Assembly (NCBI RefSeq): GCF_031202305.1
Contig: NZ_CP101731.1
Span: 3,336,001 to 3,400,000, forward strand
DNA from: Pelagibacterium sp. 26DY04
Lineage (GTDB): Bacteria; Pseudomonadota; Alphaproteobacteria; Rhizobiales; Devosiaceae
Reading direction: 5' to 3'
Length of the DNA stretch: 64,000 nucleotides
The notes beneath the pieces are model-generated. The model was not told the origin of the DNA. It searched no databases and was given only the letters and a program-made list of their open reading frames with translations. Below, piece after piece: positions 8,006-16,212 of this stretch (position 1 is its first letter; each line of letters opens with the position of its first letter). A program made the position numbers and the translations under genes.

Positions 8006-9234
8006 GACCGCACCTCCCGTCCCGGCACGTCGAGCGCGATGGCCCGGAGATCCTCGGTGGCGAGCTTCAGATAGGGAGCTGTGGACTCCGTAGAGCGATG
8101 CCCGAGCAGATCGCCGATCACCTTCTGCGGCACGGCGGCGCGCAACATTTCGACGGCGCGTGCATGGCGGAAGATATGAGCGCCGTTCTTACCAGCCGGC
8201 GTGACCCCGGCAGCCGTAAGTCGCCGCCGCACCATACTGGTCAGCAAGCCGAGCTTGCGATAAGGCGCGCGTGTTCGGACGAAGATCTCGCGAGCATCTG
8301 TGACAGGCCGCCCCGTCTGCAGATAGGCGAGCACGGCCTCACCCACCGGCGCCATCAATGGCAGGAATGAGTTGGCCCGGGTCTTGGTGTGCCTGATGCG
8401 GATTACTTCCGCCCGCCAGTCGATATCCTCGATCCGCAGGTTGCAGATTTCGCCCGATCTCAGGCCATAGGTCGCAAGCATTTGCAGGATAGCGTGATCC
8501 CGCAACCCCGTTGGCGTTCTATCCTCCCCCGAGGACCGCAAAACCGCCGTGACCTGATCCGGCGTAAGAATCGACGGCACACCTTCATATGCATAGAGCA
8601 AGGGGGCGATGACATGCGGCGATAAATCGATGGCGACGCGCCCTGTTCGATGGAGATAGCGCAGCATCGAGCGAAGGCGCTCCGCCACATCCTTCACGGA
8701 CCGGCGCGTCTGATGAGGGCTGCGCGTGTCCATGTAACGGTCGATGTCGCTGACGGTCATCGCCATCAGGCTATCGGGACCGTGCCGATCGAACTGCCAG
8801 ACCAGAAAGTTACGGCCCTCCCACATCAGCGCGTCGATGCTGGCCGTAGCAAGGCCTCGTTCTTCGCGCAGCCAGGTCTCGTACTCGTCGCAGATGGCAA
8901 AGCGCAGTGCGTCGGCCGCGCAGGTCGCTTTCGGCGGGGAAGGCCATTGACCCTGTGCGAGCCGCAGCAAGGCATGGATTCCGGAGCGCGGGATAGAGTG
9001 CCAGTATGGCCCCGGAGATCGACCATGGCGTTTCCGGAAAAGCGCTGCCGCATGATGCAGGTAATGAACCACTTGCGTCTCGGTCACCTCCACAACATCG
9101 ATGTTCTGCTGTGCAAGGTATTCGACGAACCCGCGCGCATAGGCGCAGTGGTTGCCGATCACCACCGGGCTGTATCGTTGCTTGGTCAGTAAAACTCTGA
9201 GCTCGGCGATGAGCTCGTAATCAGCATTCAACAT
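8002..9234 (-). CDS. RIT element 1 first tyrosine recombinase (RitA)
   Basis: A 410-residue tyrosine recombinase and the promoter-proximal gene of trio 1. It starts MLNADYELIAELRVLLTKQR with GAGGA seven bases upstream. The catalytic domain has Arg in TYGLRSGEICNL, Lys in IRHTKTRANS, a HIFRHARAVEM box, LLGHRSTEST and Tyr in APYLKLA. The N-terminal half contains the usual SAM-like core-binding fold (WLREERGLATASIDALMWEG). It overlaps RitB by four bases. The inverted repeat of the element lies about 110 bases upstream of its start. Confidence 0.9.
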   Translation of the reverse strand: MLNADYELIAELRVLLTKQRYSPVVIGNHCAYARGFVEYLAQQNIDVVEVTETQVVHYLHHAAALFRKRHGRSPGPYWHSIPRSGIHALLRLAQGQWPSPPKATCAADALRFAICDEYETWLREERGLATASIDALMWEGRNFLVWQFDRHGPDSLMAMTVSDIDRYMDTRSPHQTRRSVKDVAERLRSMLRYLHRTGRVAIDLSPHVIAPLLYAYEGVPSILTPDQVTAVLRSSGEDRTPTGLRDHAILQMLATYGLRSGEICNLRIEDIDWRAEVIRIRHTKTRANSFLPLMAPVGEAVLAYLQTGRPVTDAREIFVRTRAPYRKLGLLTSMVRRRLTAAGVTPAGKNGAHIFRHARAVEMLRAAVPQKVIGDLLGHRSTESTAPYLKLATEDLRAIALDVPGREVRS

Positions 9235-9342
9235 TGTTGATTCCTCTGCTTGTCAAAACGACAGCAAAGGTCCGGCACAAAATAATGCTGAGCAAATCCC
9301 GCTCGCGGAAGCTGGAACCCCGCGGATTTCAAGCGGTGCGGC

Positions 9343-9380
9343 CGCCTTCCTTCACATTATGGCCTGCTGCGGAGAACTGG
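9343..9380. repeat. RIT element 1 terminal inverted repeat, right
   Basis: Reverse complement of 5553-5590 with five differences. It lies between the first recombinase gene and the ardC fragment. Confidence 0.8.
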
Positions 9381-9382
9381 AG

Positions 9383-9402
9383 TTATGCTCACCTCGTCAT
9401 AA
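9383..9402. repeat. Junction inverted pair TTATG / CATAA at the RIT element 1 right end
   Basis: TTATG (9383-9387) and CATAA (9398-9402) face each other across ten bases, immediately next to ardC sequence. The left junction of the same element has no counterpart. It may be a recombinase core site or a coupling sequence left by insertion. Confidence 0.5.
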
Positions 9403-9576
9403 TTCGAGCCAGGAGCCGATATAGTCGGCGTGGCGTACCGTGGGCGTACTGCCGAGCGAAGCACAGCAGAAGGCTGCATTGATCTCGGCAACCAGCTCTT
9501 CGAAGGCGTACTTCTTCGAGCCGAAGCTGCCGGCGAGTTCGCGGTCAAGGCGCGAGCGATGTCCGGTGGCGTGGGT
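9403..9576 (-). pseudogene. ardC: ardC fragment 2 (middle)
   Basis: The minus strand reads THATGHRSRLDRELAGSFGS, then KKYAFEELVAEINAAF and ends DYIGSWLE at the edge of RIT element 1. This is the ArdC segment that normally follows the HELGH zinc site, with the conserved glutamate-containing FEELVAE helix. It is stranded between the two RIT elements without a start or stop. Fragment 1 supplies the N terminus and fragment 3 the tail. Confidence 0.85.
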
Positions 9577-9598
9577 CTTATGCCGATATCGGCATAAG
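9577..9598. repeat. Perfect 22-bp palindrome at the left junction of RIT element 2
   Basis: The half-site CTTATGCCGAT is followed by its exact reverse complement. It lies between ardC sequence and the terminal repeat. It contains the CGGCATAA block that recurs inside the terminal repeats. The right junction lacks it. It looks like a recombinase core site or a product of end joining. Confidence 0.7.
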
Positions 9599-9600
9599 GC

Positions 9601-9710
9601 CCATTATGCCGTGACCCGGATTATGCCGCATGGCCGAGTTGGATAGCTGGTTTGCCGTGGTTCGGCCATGCAGCGGTTCGGCATAATCAGAGCGATTCCA
9701 GGAATGCGAG
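9601..9710. repeat. RIT element 2 terminal inverted repeat, left (110 bp)
   Basis: It matches the reverse complement of 48459-48567 with about five differences. It holds ATTATGCCG twice as direct copies (9603 and 9620 regions) and once inverted (near 9680). Its inner end includes the last eight codons of the RitC gene. Confidence 0.9.
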
Positions 9711-10679
9711 CAACTCGTCGTTGGGACGATACCGCCCTAGATGCGTTTCGGGGCTGGCGACCTGCGCGAGCGCCTTTTCCTTCAGCCGCATGTCGGCGTG
9801 GATATAGATCTGGGTTGTTTCCACGGATTCGTGCCCGAGCCACAGTGCGATCACGGATTGGTCGACGCCATGATGGAGCAATTCCATTGCCGTGCTATGG
9901 CGCAGCGTGTGTGGCGTGACGCGTTTACCTGCGAGGCTCGGGCAATCTCGCGCTGCCGTCAGGCAATGCTTGCGCACCAGGTGCTCCAAAGCATCACGGC
10001 TGAGCCGCTCGCCACGGATCGACGGGAACAATGGCCCGTCGCCGTCACGGCGTTCGCCCATCCAGGCCTGGATCAGTTTCGCCGTATCGCGACGAAGAGG
10101 CGTCGTGCGTTCTTTTCGCCCCTTGCCGATGCAGCGGATGTAAGCGCCGGTGCCGAGAACCACGTCCTTGCAACGCAGGTTGATCAGTTCGGACGCCCGC
10201 AGCCCGGTCTGAAGTGCAAGCACCAGCAGGACGTGATCTCGCCGCCCCACCCACGTCGTTCGATCCGGCGCGGCCAGCAGCGCCGCTGTCTCCTGAACGT
10301 CGAGGAACGTCACGCTCCGCTTCACGTACCGCTTGTTCGGCATGGAGAGAATGCGCTGGCAATGAAGCAGCCAACTCGGGTCGGTCAATGTAACGTATCG
10401 GAAGAACGAGCGGATGGCAGCGAGACGCGTATTGCGGGTGCGTGCTGTGTTGCCGCGCGCCGTTTCCATATGGGTCAGGAAGTCGGCGACAAGATCGGCA
10501 TCGAGATCTTCGATCGTCAGCTTCGTGGGCGACTTTCCACACCGTGAACTTGCGTACTGAATCAGAAGCCGGAATGTGTCCCGGTAGCCAGCGACGGTGC
10601 GGCGGCTCGCTTCCATCTGTGTGCAGAGCCGATCGGTAAAGAAGCGCTGGATCAGCGTGGGGAAGTTGGTCGCCTTCAT
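9687..10679 (-). CDS. RIT element 2 third tyrosine recombinase (RitC)
   Basis: A 330-residue tyrosine recombinase. Start MKATNFPTLIQRFFTDRLC at 10679 overlaps the upstream gene (ATGA). The core-binding domain (ASRRTVAGYRDTFRLLIQYA) is followed by a catalytic domain with Arg in LQTGLRASELINL, Lys in IGKGRKERTTP, the TPHTLRHSTAM box, ALWLGHESVETTQ and Tyr in IYIHAD. All residues are intact, unlike the frameshifted RitC of element 1, with which it shares the ending DELLAFLESL versus SVLAWLDTL. The last codons fall inside the terminal repeat. Confidence 0.9.
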   Translation of the reverse strand: MKATNFPTLIQRFFTDRLCTQMEASRRTVAGYRDTFRLLIQYASSRCGKSPTKLTIEDLDADLVADFLTHMETARGNTARTRNTRLAAIRSFFRYVTLTDPSWLLHCQRILSMPNKRYVKRSVTFLDVQETAALLAAPDRTTWVGRRDHVLLVLALQTGLRASELINLRCKDVVLGTGAYIRCIGKGRKERTTPLRRDTAKLIQAWMGERRDGDGPLFPSIRGERLSRDALEHLVRKHCLTAARDCPSLAGKRVTPHTLRHSTAMELLHHGVDQSVIALWLGHESVETTQIYIHADMRLKEKALAQVASPETHLGRYRPNDELLAFLESL

Positions 10680-11617
10680 CGACTTTCCTCCGCCGCCGCG
10701 CCCGTTATTCGAGCGGAGGCCAGTTCCAGCAGTTCGGGGACCGCTTCCAGATACCAATAGGTGTTGGCGGGGTTCGCATGACCGAGCCATGTCGTAAGCT
10801 TGATCATCTCGCGTCCAACATCTTTGCCCGACCGATACCAACTCAGCATGGTACGCACCGCAAAGGTGTGACGAAGATCATGGATGCGCGGGCCGCGGCC
10901 GTGCCGAAGATAAATCTGCGGCTCTCGCAGCCCGATCTGCTGGCATACATGGGCGAAGTTGTAGCGCGCATTGCAGTCGCCAAGACGACGCCCCTCACAG
11001 TTCACGAAGAATGCTTCCGGCCTGCGCCCGAGCAGTCGATCCCGCTCGCCGCCGTAACTTTCCAGCCGTTCCACGACGCTCGGGTCCAGCGGCAGCAACC
11101 GCTCCTTGCCGAGCTTGCCCTGCCGGACATGAAGCACACCGGATTCGACATCGAGATCGGCAGGGTCGAGACCGAGAGCTTCGCTGATCCGAAGTCCGGT
11201 CACGGCGATCAGGCCGAACAGCGTCGAGCACGTCAGGCCATGCAGGCCGTAGACCGATGGCAGCATTCGCGCATGCTCGATGATCGCGACGATTTCGGCA
11301 TCATTATAAATATATGGATGCACACGTTGAACGCGACCGGGCACCAATCCCCGGGGCGGGGCCTCGTTCCGGGGGTCTATGCCATGCATCCACTCGGCAA
11401 ACTGGCCGGCTACCCTGAAGCGTGTTGCCCGCGTTCCGGGCCTTGCAGAGGGCAGACTTTCAAGCCAGCGCATGATCAGGCTGGCGCTGACTTGCTGTGC
11501 GCCGTCGTTGTCGGCGAAGGTGACGAAGCGGCGTAATATCCGTCCATCGGTGGTCATGGCAGTGCCGAGCTGCCTTCTGACGGTCAGATAGCGGTCCATT
11601 TCGGCAAGGAAGCTCAT
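10676..11617 (-). CDS. RIT element 2 second tyrosine recombinase (RitB)
   Basis: A 313-residue tyrosine recombinase starting MSFLAEMDRYLTVRRQLGTA, with GGAGGTGG upstream of the ATG. Catalytic residues: Arg in VTGLRISEALGL, Lys in VRQGKLGKERLLP, the HDLRHTFAVR box, TTWLGHANPANTY and a following YWYLEA tyrosine. It overlaps both partners by four bases. It is about 140 residues shorter than its counterpart in element 1, so the two trios are different lineages and not recent copies of each other. Confidence 0.9.
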   Translation of the reverse strand: MSFLAEMDRYLTVRRQLGTAMTTDGRILRRFVTFADNDGAQQVSASLIMRWLESLPSARPGTRATRFRVAGQFAEWMHGIDPRNEAPPRGLVPGRVQRVHPYIYNDAEIVAIIEHARMLPSVYGLHGLTCSTLFGLIAVTGLRISEALGLDPADLDVESGVLHVRQGKLGKERLLPLDPSVVERLESYGGERDRLLGRRPEAFFVNCEGRRLGDCNARYNFAHVCQQIGLREPQIYLRHGRGPRIHDLRHTFAVRTMLSWYRSGKDVGREMIKLTTWLGHANPANTYWYLEAVPELLELASARITGAAAEESR

Positions 11618-12833
11618 CGTGCCACCTCCGCGACAGGCCAAGGCTGGGCAATAGAACGCAGCCCGTCCGTATCGAGCTTGGCGTAGATCATCGTCGTCGC
11701 CCGCGATCGATGCCGCAGCAGATCGCCGATCTCTTCCAATGACGCACCGGCGCGAACCATGTTCGTCGCCAGGCTGTGACGCAGAACATGCGATCCGACA
11801 TAGGGTGTCGGGGGCTTTACGCCCGTCGCCGCGAACGCCTCCTTCAATATGGTGTTGATGACCTGGCTGTCCTTAAACGGACGGTTGGGTGCCCGATGCG
11901 TCACGAACAACATGCGCGTGGTCGCTGAAGTTCGCTCCTCCTGCAAATACCGAATGATGGCTTCGCCGACGTCCGGCGGGATTGGCAACCGATCATGTTG
12001 CTGCCCTTTTCCACGAACCATCAGTTCGCCGGCGCGCCAGTCTATGTCGTCCAACTGGATCGCCATCACTTCCGGAGCGCGCAGGCCGAGACGAGCCATC
12101 AGCAACAGCATGGCGTAGTCGCGGGCACCACGCCGCGGATTGGTGCGCACCGACGCCACGACGGCCTCCACCTCATCAGGCGACAGATAACGAGGAAGCC
12201 TCGCGCCCCAAGGTTTGTGGACTCTGGGGACGCAGAGCGAGAGGTTGGTCGTCGTGAAGCCCTGGGCGAACAGATACTGAAAGAAGCTGCGCAGATGCGT
12301 GGCCGGCGTCTTGTCGCGGAACGGGCGCTTGCGTGAGAGAAGGTCCTCCATGAACGCCACGACATCCTGCACGTTCAGCGCCGGCAGGTCGAGCATGTGG
12401 TCGCCGAAGCGATGATCGAGAAAGCGATCCGCGAACCGGAGCACATGATAGATCGTACGCGGGCTGAGACCGCGTTGCCGTAGAAGATAGGTTTCGAAGT
12501 TGCTCAGCAACTCGGCACGCTCGGCCTGCGCAGGTGTCAGCGGCGGTCGTGTTGCCACGCCGATTTCAATGAGATGTGCGACGAACATCCTGGCAAGATT
12601 GAGAACCTTGATCTGGCTCTTCGGTGTCGTTGGCAATCGCCGTCCCAATTCGACGGCAAGATCTGGCGTCAACGCCGATGGCGCAATGGCCTCGTCATCG
12701 AGCAAGCGGCCGAAGCGTCGAAGCAATAGCGATAATTTTTCAGCGTTTCGGGTTTGTAGTTCCTGGAGGAAAGACTTTCCTCGAATGACGCGAAGTAGGG
12801 ATCGAGGCAGGTGGCCTGGTCGGCTATTTCCAT
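11614..12833 (-). pseudogene. RIT element 2 first tyrosine recombinase (RitA), frameshifted near its N terminus
   Basis: The C-terminal 370 residues are intact: MARLGLRAPEVMAIQ (Arg), VRGKGQQHDRLP (Lys), SHVLRHSLATNM (HxxR), LLRHRSRATT and IYAKLD (Tyr). The true N terminus, MEIADQATCLDPYFASFEES at 12833 with GGAG upstream, is in another frame. It runs to PETLKNY, where a run of five A on the coding strand (12736-12740) precedes a required -1 shift. The frame holding the main domain is open upstream only by chance. Restoring one base gives about 407 residues. It could be dead, a sequencing error, or slippage-dependent. Confidence 0.75.
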
Positions 12834-13004
12834 TTCTTGTGCTCCATGTTGTTGGAGCGACAATCTTCACGCCAAATTCATATCGTTTTGCCAGCCTTGC
12901 GGCAGTTTCCGACCCCTTCGCGGACGTTCCGAACCAACCGGCGCGGATTCGAAAGCGGCCATGAGCGTCGCCTGGGGTTGCCAAGTCATTCAGACCTGCT
13001 TTAT

Positions 13005-13032
13005 ATCTCAATGGTCATTGAGTCATTGAGAT
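13005..13032 (+). promoter_or_regulatory. Likely ArsR operator
   Basis: ATCTCAATG and CATTGAGAT form perfect 9-bp inverted arms around ten bases, ending four bases before the arsR start. TCATTGAG also occurs twice in tandem inside it. Position and symmetry fit autorepression by ArsR, with arsenite releasing it. Confidence 0.7.
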
Positions 13033-13036
13033 AACG

Positions 13037-13393
13037 ATGAACGAACAACAAGCCCTCAGTGCATTTGCTGCGCTTTCCCAAGAAACGCGGCTGCGGATCG
13101 TTCGGCTGCTGGTGACGGCCGGACCCGATGGCATGGCCGCAGGCACGATCGGCGAGGCGATGGATGCTTCATCGTCCCGTATGTCGTTTCACTTGAGCCA
13201 CCTTGAGCATGCGGGACTGATTGAATCGCGCCGCGAGGGCCGGTCGATCATCTACAGCGCCACCTATCCAGCGCTCTCCGGTCTCGTCGAGTTTTTGATG
13301 CGGGATTGCTGCCAAGGTCATCCCGAAGTGTGCCAGCCAGCCGTTGCAGCTCTGACCTGCTGCGACCCAATCAAGAGTGATGCTCATGCCTGA
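13037..13393 (+). CDS. arsR: ArsR-family arsenite-responsive repressor
   Basis: A 118-residue winged-helix regulator starting MNEQQALSAFAALSQETRLR. The recognition helix region reads SSSRMSFHLSHLEHAGLI. Cysteines cluster at the C terminus (RDCCQGHPEVCQ and LTCCDP). This agrees with the ArsR type that binds arsenite through a C-terminal Cys pair rather than the helix-3 CVC motif. It heads the six-gene operon 13037-17403 and overlaps the next start. The operator immediately upstream supports autorepression. Confidence 0.92.
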   Translation: MNEQQALSAFAALSQETRLRIVRLLVTAGPDGMAAGTIGEAMDASSSRMSFHLSHLEHAGLIESRREGRSIIYSATYPALSGLVEFLMRDCCQGHPEVCQPAVAALTCCDPIKSDAHA

Positions 13394-13910
13394 CCCAATT
13401 TATAATGTGCTGTTTCTCTGCACTGGCAACTCCGCTCGCTCGATCCTTGCCGAAGCGATCTTGAACCAAATGGGAAATGGCCGATTCCGCGCCTATTCAG
13501 CCGGTAGCCAGCCCAAGGGACAGGTTCACCCGATGGCGATCGAGACGCTTCAACACTTCGATTTTCCGGCCGATGAGCTTCGCTCGAAGAGTTGGGACGA
13601 GTTTTCCGGCCCTTCGGCACCGGTCATGGATTTCGTCTTTACAGTTTGCGACAACGCTGCCGGCGAAGCCTGCCCGATTTGGCCGGGGCACCCGATGACC
13701 GCCCATTGGGGCATTGAAGATCCTGCGGCAATTTCCGATCCGGTCGAACAACGGACGGCCTTCGTGACCGCCCTACGGTACCTGATGAACCGAATTTCGG
13801 CTTTTACTGCCCTGCCTGTCGCTTCTCTCGATAAGTCGTCCCTCAAGGTGCGGCTCAACGAAATCGGGCAAGCCGAAGGGGCGACCAAGCCCCGAAACAG
13901 CGCGGCATGA
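13386..13910 (+). CDS. arsC: Arsenate reductase, low-molecular-weight phosphatase type
   Basis: A 174-residue protein with the phosphatase loop CTGNSARS (Cys-x5-Arg) near the N terminus, then SAGSQPKGQVHP and a central VCDNAAGEACP segment. This is the thioredoxin-coupled arsenate reductase family, in which three cysteines relay electrons while arsenate is reduced to arsenite. I start it at MPDPIYNVLFL because this matches family N termini; a GTG nine bases upstream is possible. It overlaps the arsR stop by eight bases. Confidence 0.9.
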   Translation: MPDPIYNVLFLCTGNSARSILAEAILNQMGNGRFRAYSAGSQPKGQVHPMAIETLQHFDFPADELRSKSWDEFSGPSAPVMDFVFTVCDNAAGEACPIWPGHPMTAHWGIEDPAAISDPVEQRTAFVTALRYLMNRISAFTALPVASLDKSSLKVRLNEIGQAEGATKPRNSAA

Positions 13911-13917
13911 GGGTGGC

Positions 13918-14343
13918 ATGGACATTATCATCTACCACAACCCGGACTGCGGAACCTCACGCAACACGCTCGGCCTGATCCGCAATTCGGACGTCGAGCC
14001 GCATATCATCGAATACCTCAAATGCCCGCCAACGCGGGCGCGGCTCGTTGACCTCATCGCCCGTATGGAGATCACGCCTCGTGACCTTCTACGGGAAAAG
14101 GGCACGCCCTATGCCGAATTGGGTTTGGGCGATTCCTCGCTAAGCGATGAAGCATTGATCGACGCGATGATTGACCACCCGATCCTGATCAACCGGCCCA
14201 TCGTCATAACACCTGCCGGCGTGCGCCTATGTCGGCCCTCCGAAGCGGTTCTCGATCTCCTCCCGCCACAGCGCGGGGAGTTCGTCAAGGAAGATGGCGA
14301 GCGCGTCGTGGATCAGCACGGCCGCCGGGTCGCGTCTGCCTGA
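13918..14343 (+). CDS. arsC: Arsenate reductase, glutaredoxin-dependent type
   Basis: A 141-residue protein of the ArsC/Spx thioredoxin-like fold. The active site is [12 protein letters not shown], with the single catalytic Cys near residue 11. [20 protein letters not shown] is the conserved substrate-side segment. It reduces arsenate using glutathione and glutaredoxin and is unrelated in fold to the reductase just upstream. It lies seven bases after that gene, in the same operon. Confidence 0.92.
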   Translation: MDIIIYHNPDCGTSRNTLGLIRNSDVEPHIIEYLKCPPTRARLVDLIARMEITPRDLLREKGTPYAELGLGDSSLSDEALIDAMIDHPILINRPIVITPAGVRLCRPSEAVLDLLPPQRGEFVKEDGERVVDQHGRRVASA

Positions 14344-14374
14344 TCCTCATACCCGATTGTATTGGAGAGTTCCC

Positions 14375-15445
14375 ATGGCTTCCTCTGAGCCAGCCTCCCG
14401 CCTGTCGTTTCTCGACCGCTATTTGACGGTCTGGATTTTCGCGGCAATGGCCCTCGGTGTCGTCCTCGGCACGGTGTTCACCGGTCTGCCCCAGGCGCTC
14501 AACGCCATGTCGGTCGGATCGACGAACATTCCGATCGCGATCGGCCTCATCCTCATGATGTATCCGCCGCTTGCCAAGGTGAAGTACGAAGAGCTGCACC
14601 AGGTCTTCGCAGACAAGCGCGTGCTGGTCCTCTCGCTCATCCAGAATTGGTTGATCGGCCCAACCCTGATGTTCGTCCTGGCCGTGATCTTCCTTCGCGA
14701 CTACCCCGAATACATGACGGGGCTGATCCTGATCGGGCTGGCCCGCTGCATCGCCATGGTACTCGTCTGGAACCAGCTCGCGCGCGGTGACAACCAGTAT
14801 GTCGCCGGCCTCGTCGCCTTCAACTCGATTTTCCAGATCCTGTTCTTCTCGACCTACGCATGGCTGTTCCTCACGGTTCTGCCGCCGTTCTTCGGCCTCG
14901 AAGGCAGCATCGTGGACGTCGGGTTCTGGACCATCACCGAGGCGGTTCTGATCTATCTCGGCATCCCGTTCCTCGCCGGCTTCCTGACGCGGCGCATCCT
15001 GATCGCCCGCAAAGGAGAAGGCTGGTACGAGCGGGAATTCCTGCCGCGCATCGGCCCGATCACGCTTGCCGCTCTGCTCTTCACCATCGTCGCCATGTTC
15101 AGCCTCAAGGGCGCCGATGTAGTGCGGCTGCCGTTCGACGCCGTGATGATTGCGATCCCGCTGACCATCTATTTCGTGGTCCAGTTCGTCATCAGCTTCG
15201 CCACGGGCAAGCTGATCGAAGCCGACTACCCCCGTACGACCGCGATTGCCTTCACCGCTGCCGGTAACAATTTCGAGCTGGCGATTGCCGTTGCCATTGC
15301 CGCGTTCGGCCTGGCTTCACCGGTCGCTTTTGCAGCCGTCATCGGTCCTCTGGTCGAAGTGCCTGTGCTGGTGCTGCTCGTTCACGTCGCGCTGCGTCTC
15401 GGCCGTCGCTGGTTTCCCGCGACCGCGCCCGCGACAGTCCGATAG
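14375..15445 (+). CDS. acr3: ACR3-family arsenite efflux permease
   Basis: A 356-residue membrane protein with about ten hydrophobic segments. The ACR3 hallmark [17 protein letters not shown] contains the conserved Cys needed for arsenite transport, and [18 protein letters not shown] is the second conserved region. Start at 14375 ([18 protein letters not shown]) with TTGGAGAG upstream. It exports the arsenite made by the two reductases. Confidence 0.93.
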   Translation: MASSEPASRLSFLDRYLTVWIFAAMALGVVLGTVFTGLPQALNAMSVGSTNIPIAIGLILMMYPPLAKVKYEELHQVFADKRVLVLSLIQNWLIGPTLMFVLAVIFLRDYPEYMTGLILIGLARCIAMVLVWNQLARGDNQYVAGLVAFNSIFQILFFSTYAWLFLTVLPPFFGLEGSIVDVGFWTITEAVLIYLGIPFLAGFLTRRILIARKGEGWYEREFLPRIGPITLAALLFTIVAMFSLKGADVVRLPFDAVMIAIPLTIYFVVQFVISFATGKLIEADYPRTTAIAFTAAGNNFELAIAVAIAAFGLASPVAFAAVIGPLVEVPVLVLLVHVALRLGRRWFPATAPATVR

Positions 15446-15456
15446 GAGAGCTCATC

Positions 15457-16209
15457 ATGCCACTACGAACACTCATCGATCCCGATTACCTGCCTGCTCT
15501 CGATCCGCGTTTCGCAATCGAGCGGCCTGGAATTGGCTTGGGTCCGGCGGATCACCCTCCGCGCATCCTTCTGCTCTACGGATCGCTCCGGCCTCGGTCC
15601 TTCTCCCGGCTGGCGACGGAAGAAGCCGCGCGACTGCTGCAATTCTTCGGCGCGGAAACCCGAATTTTCGATCCGAGCGAATTGCCATTTCCCGATCAGG
15701 TGACGAAGGACGATCACCCCGCCGTCCATGAGCTGCGGGAACATGCGCTCTGGTCGGAAGGCATGGTTTGGTGTTCGCCGGAACGCCATGGTCAGGTCAC
15801 GGGCCTGATGAAAGCGCAGATCGATCATTTGCCGCTCTCGATCGGCAGTGTTCGGCCGACGCAAGGTCGGACGCTCGCGGTCATGCAGGTATCGGGCGGC
15901 TCTCAGAGCTTCAACGCCGTCAACACGCTCCGGCTTCTCGGCCGCTGGATGCGCATGTTTACGATCCCGAACCAGTCGAGCGTCGCCAAGGCTTATCAGG
16001 AATTCGATGAAAACGACCGCATGAAGCCGTCGAGCTATTACGACCGGATCGTGGACGTTATGGAGGAACTGGTCCGGTTCACCATACTGACGCGACCGCA
16101 TGCCGGTCAGCTCGTCGACCGCTACTCAGAGCGAAAGGCGGCAGCGCTAAAGCACGATCCAACGACCGACAAAAGCGCAATCAGCGCACCTCAAAAGCAG
16201 CCCGCATAG
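15457..16209 (+). CDS. arsH: ArsH, NADPH-dependent FMN oxidoreductase
   Basis: A 250-residue flavodoxin-like protein. [20 protein letters not shown] is the FMN phosphate-binding loop, [20 protein letters not shown] and [15 protein letters not shown] are typical ArsH segments. ArsH proteins oxidise trivalent organoarsenicals and reduce quinones or metals, depending on source. It follows acr3 by eleven bases, in the common acr3-arsH order. Confidence 0.93.
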   Translation: MPLRTLIDPDYLPALDPRFAIERPGIGLGPADHPPRILLLYGSLRPRSFSRLATEEAARLLQFFGAETRIFDPSELPFPDQVTKDDHPAVHELREHALWSEGMVWCSPERHGQVTGLMKAQIDHLPLSIGSVRPTQGRTLAVMQVSGGSQSFNAVNTLRLLGRWMRMFTIPNQSSVAKAYQEFDENDRMKPSSYYDRIVDVMEELVRFTILTRPHAGQLVDRYSERKAAALKHDPTTDKSAISAPQKQPA

Positions 16210-16212
16210 ACG

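Larger units (their letters stand above)
5551..9402 (-). mobile_element. RIT element 1 (three tyrosine recombinases, no cargo)
   Basis: This 3.85-kb block lies between two parts of ardC. It contains nothing except three tyrosine recombinase genes overlapping by four bases each, transcribed leftward. Its ends carry 38-bp imperfect inverted repeats (5553-5590 and 9343-9380). This is the organisation known for Recombinase-In-Trio elements. The last gene of the trio carries a frameshift, so this copy may be inactive. Confidence 0.85.

Noticed and set aside
11614..13011. Full open frame of 465 codons for RitA of element 2
   Set aside because: The first 80 codons are composition-like noise. The real N terminus with a ribosome binding site is in another frame and joins after a one-base shift.
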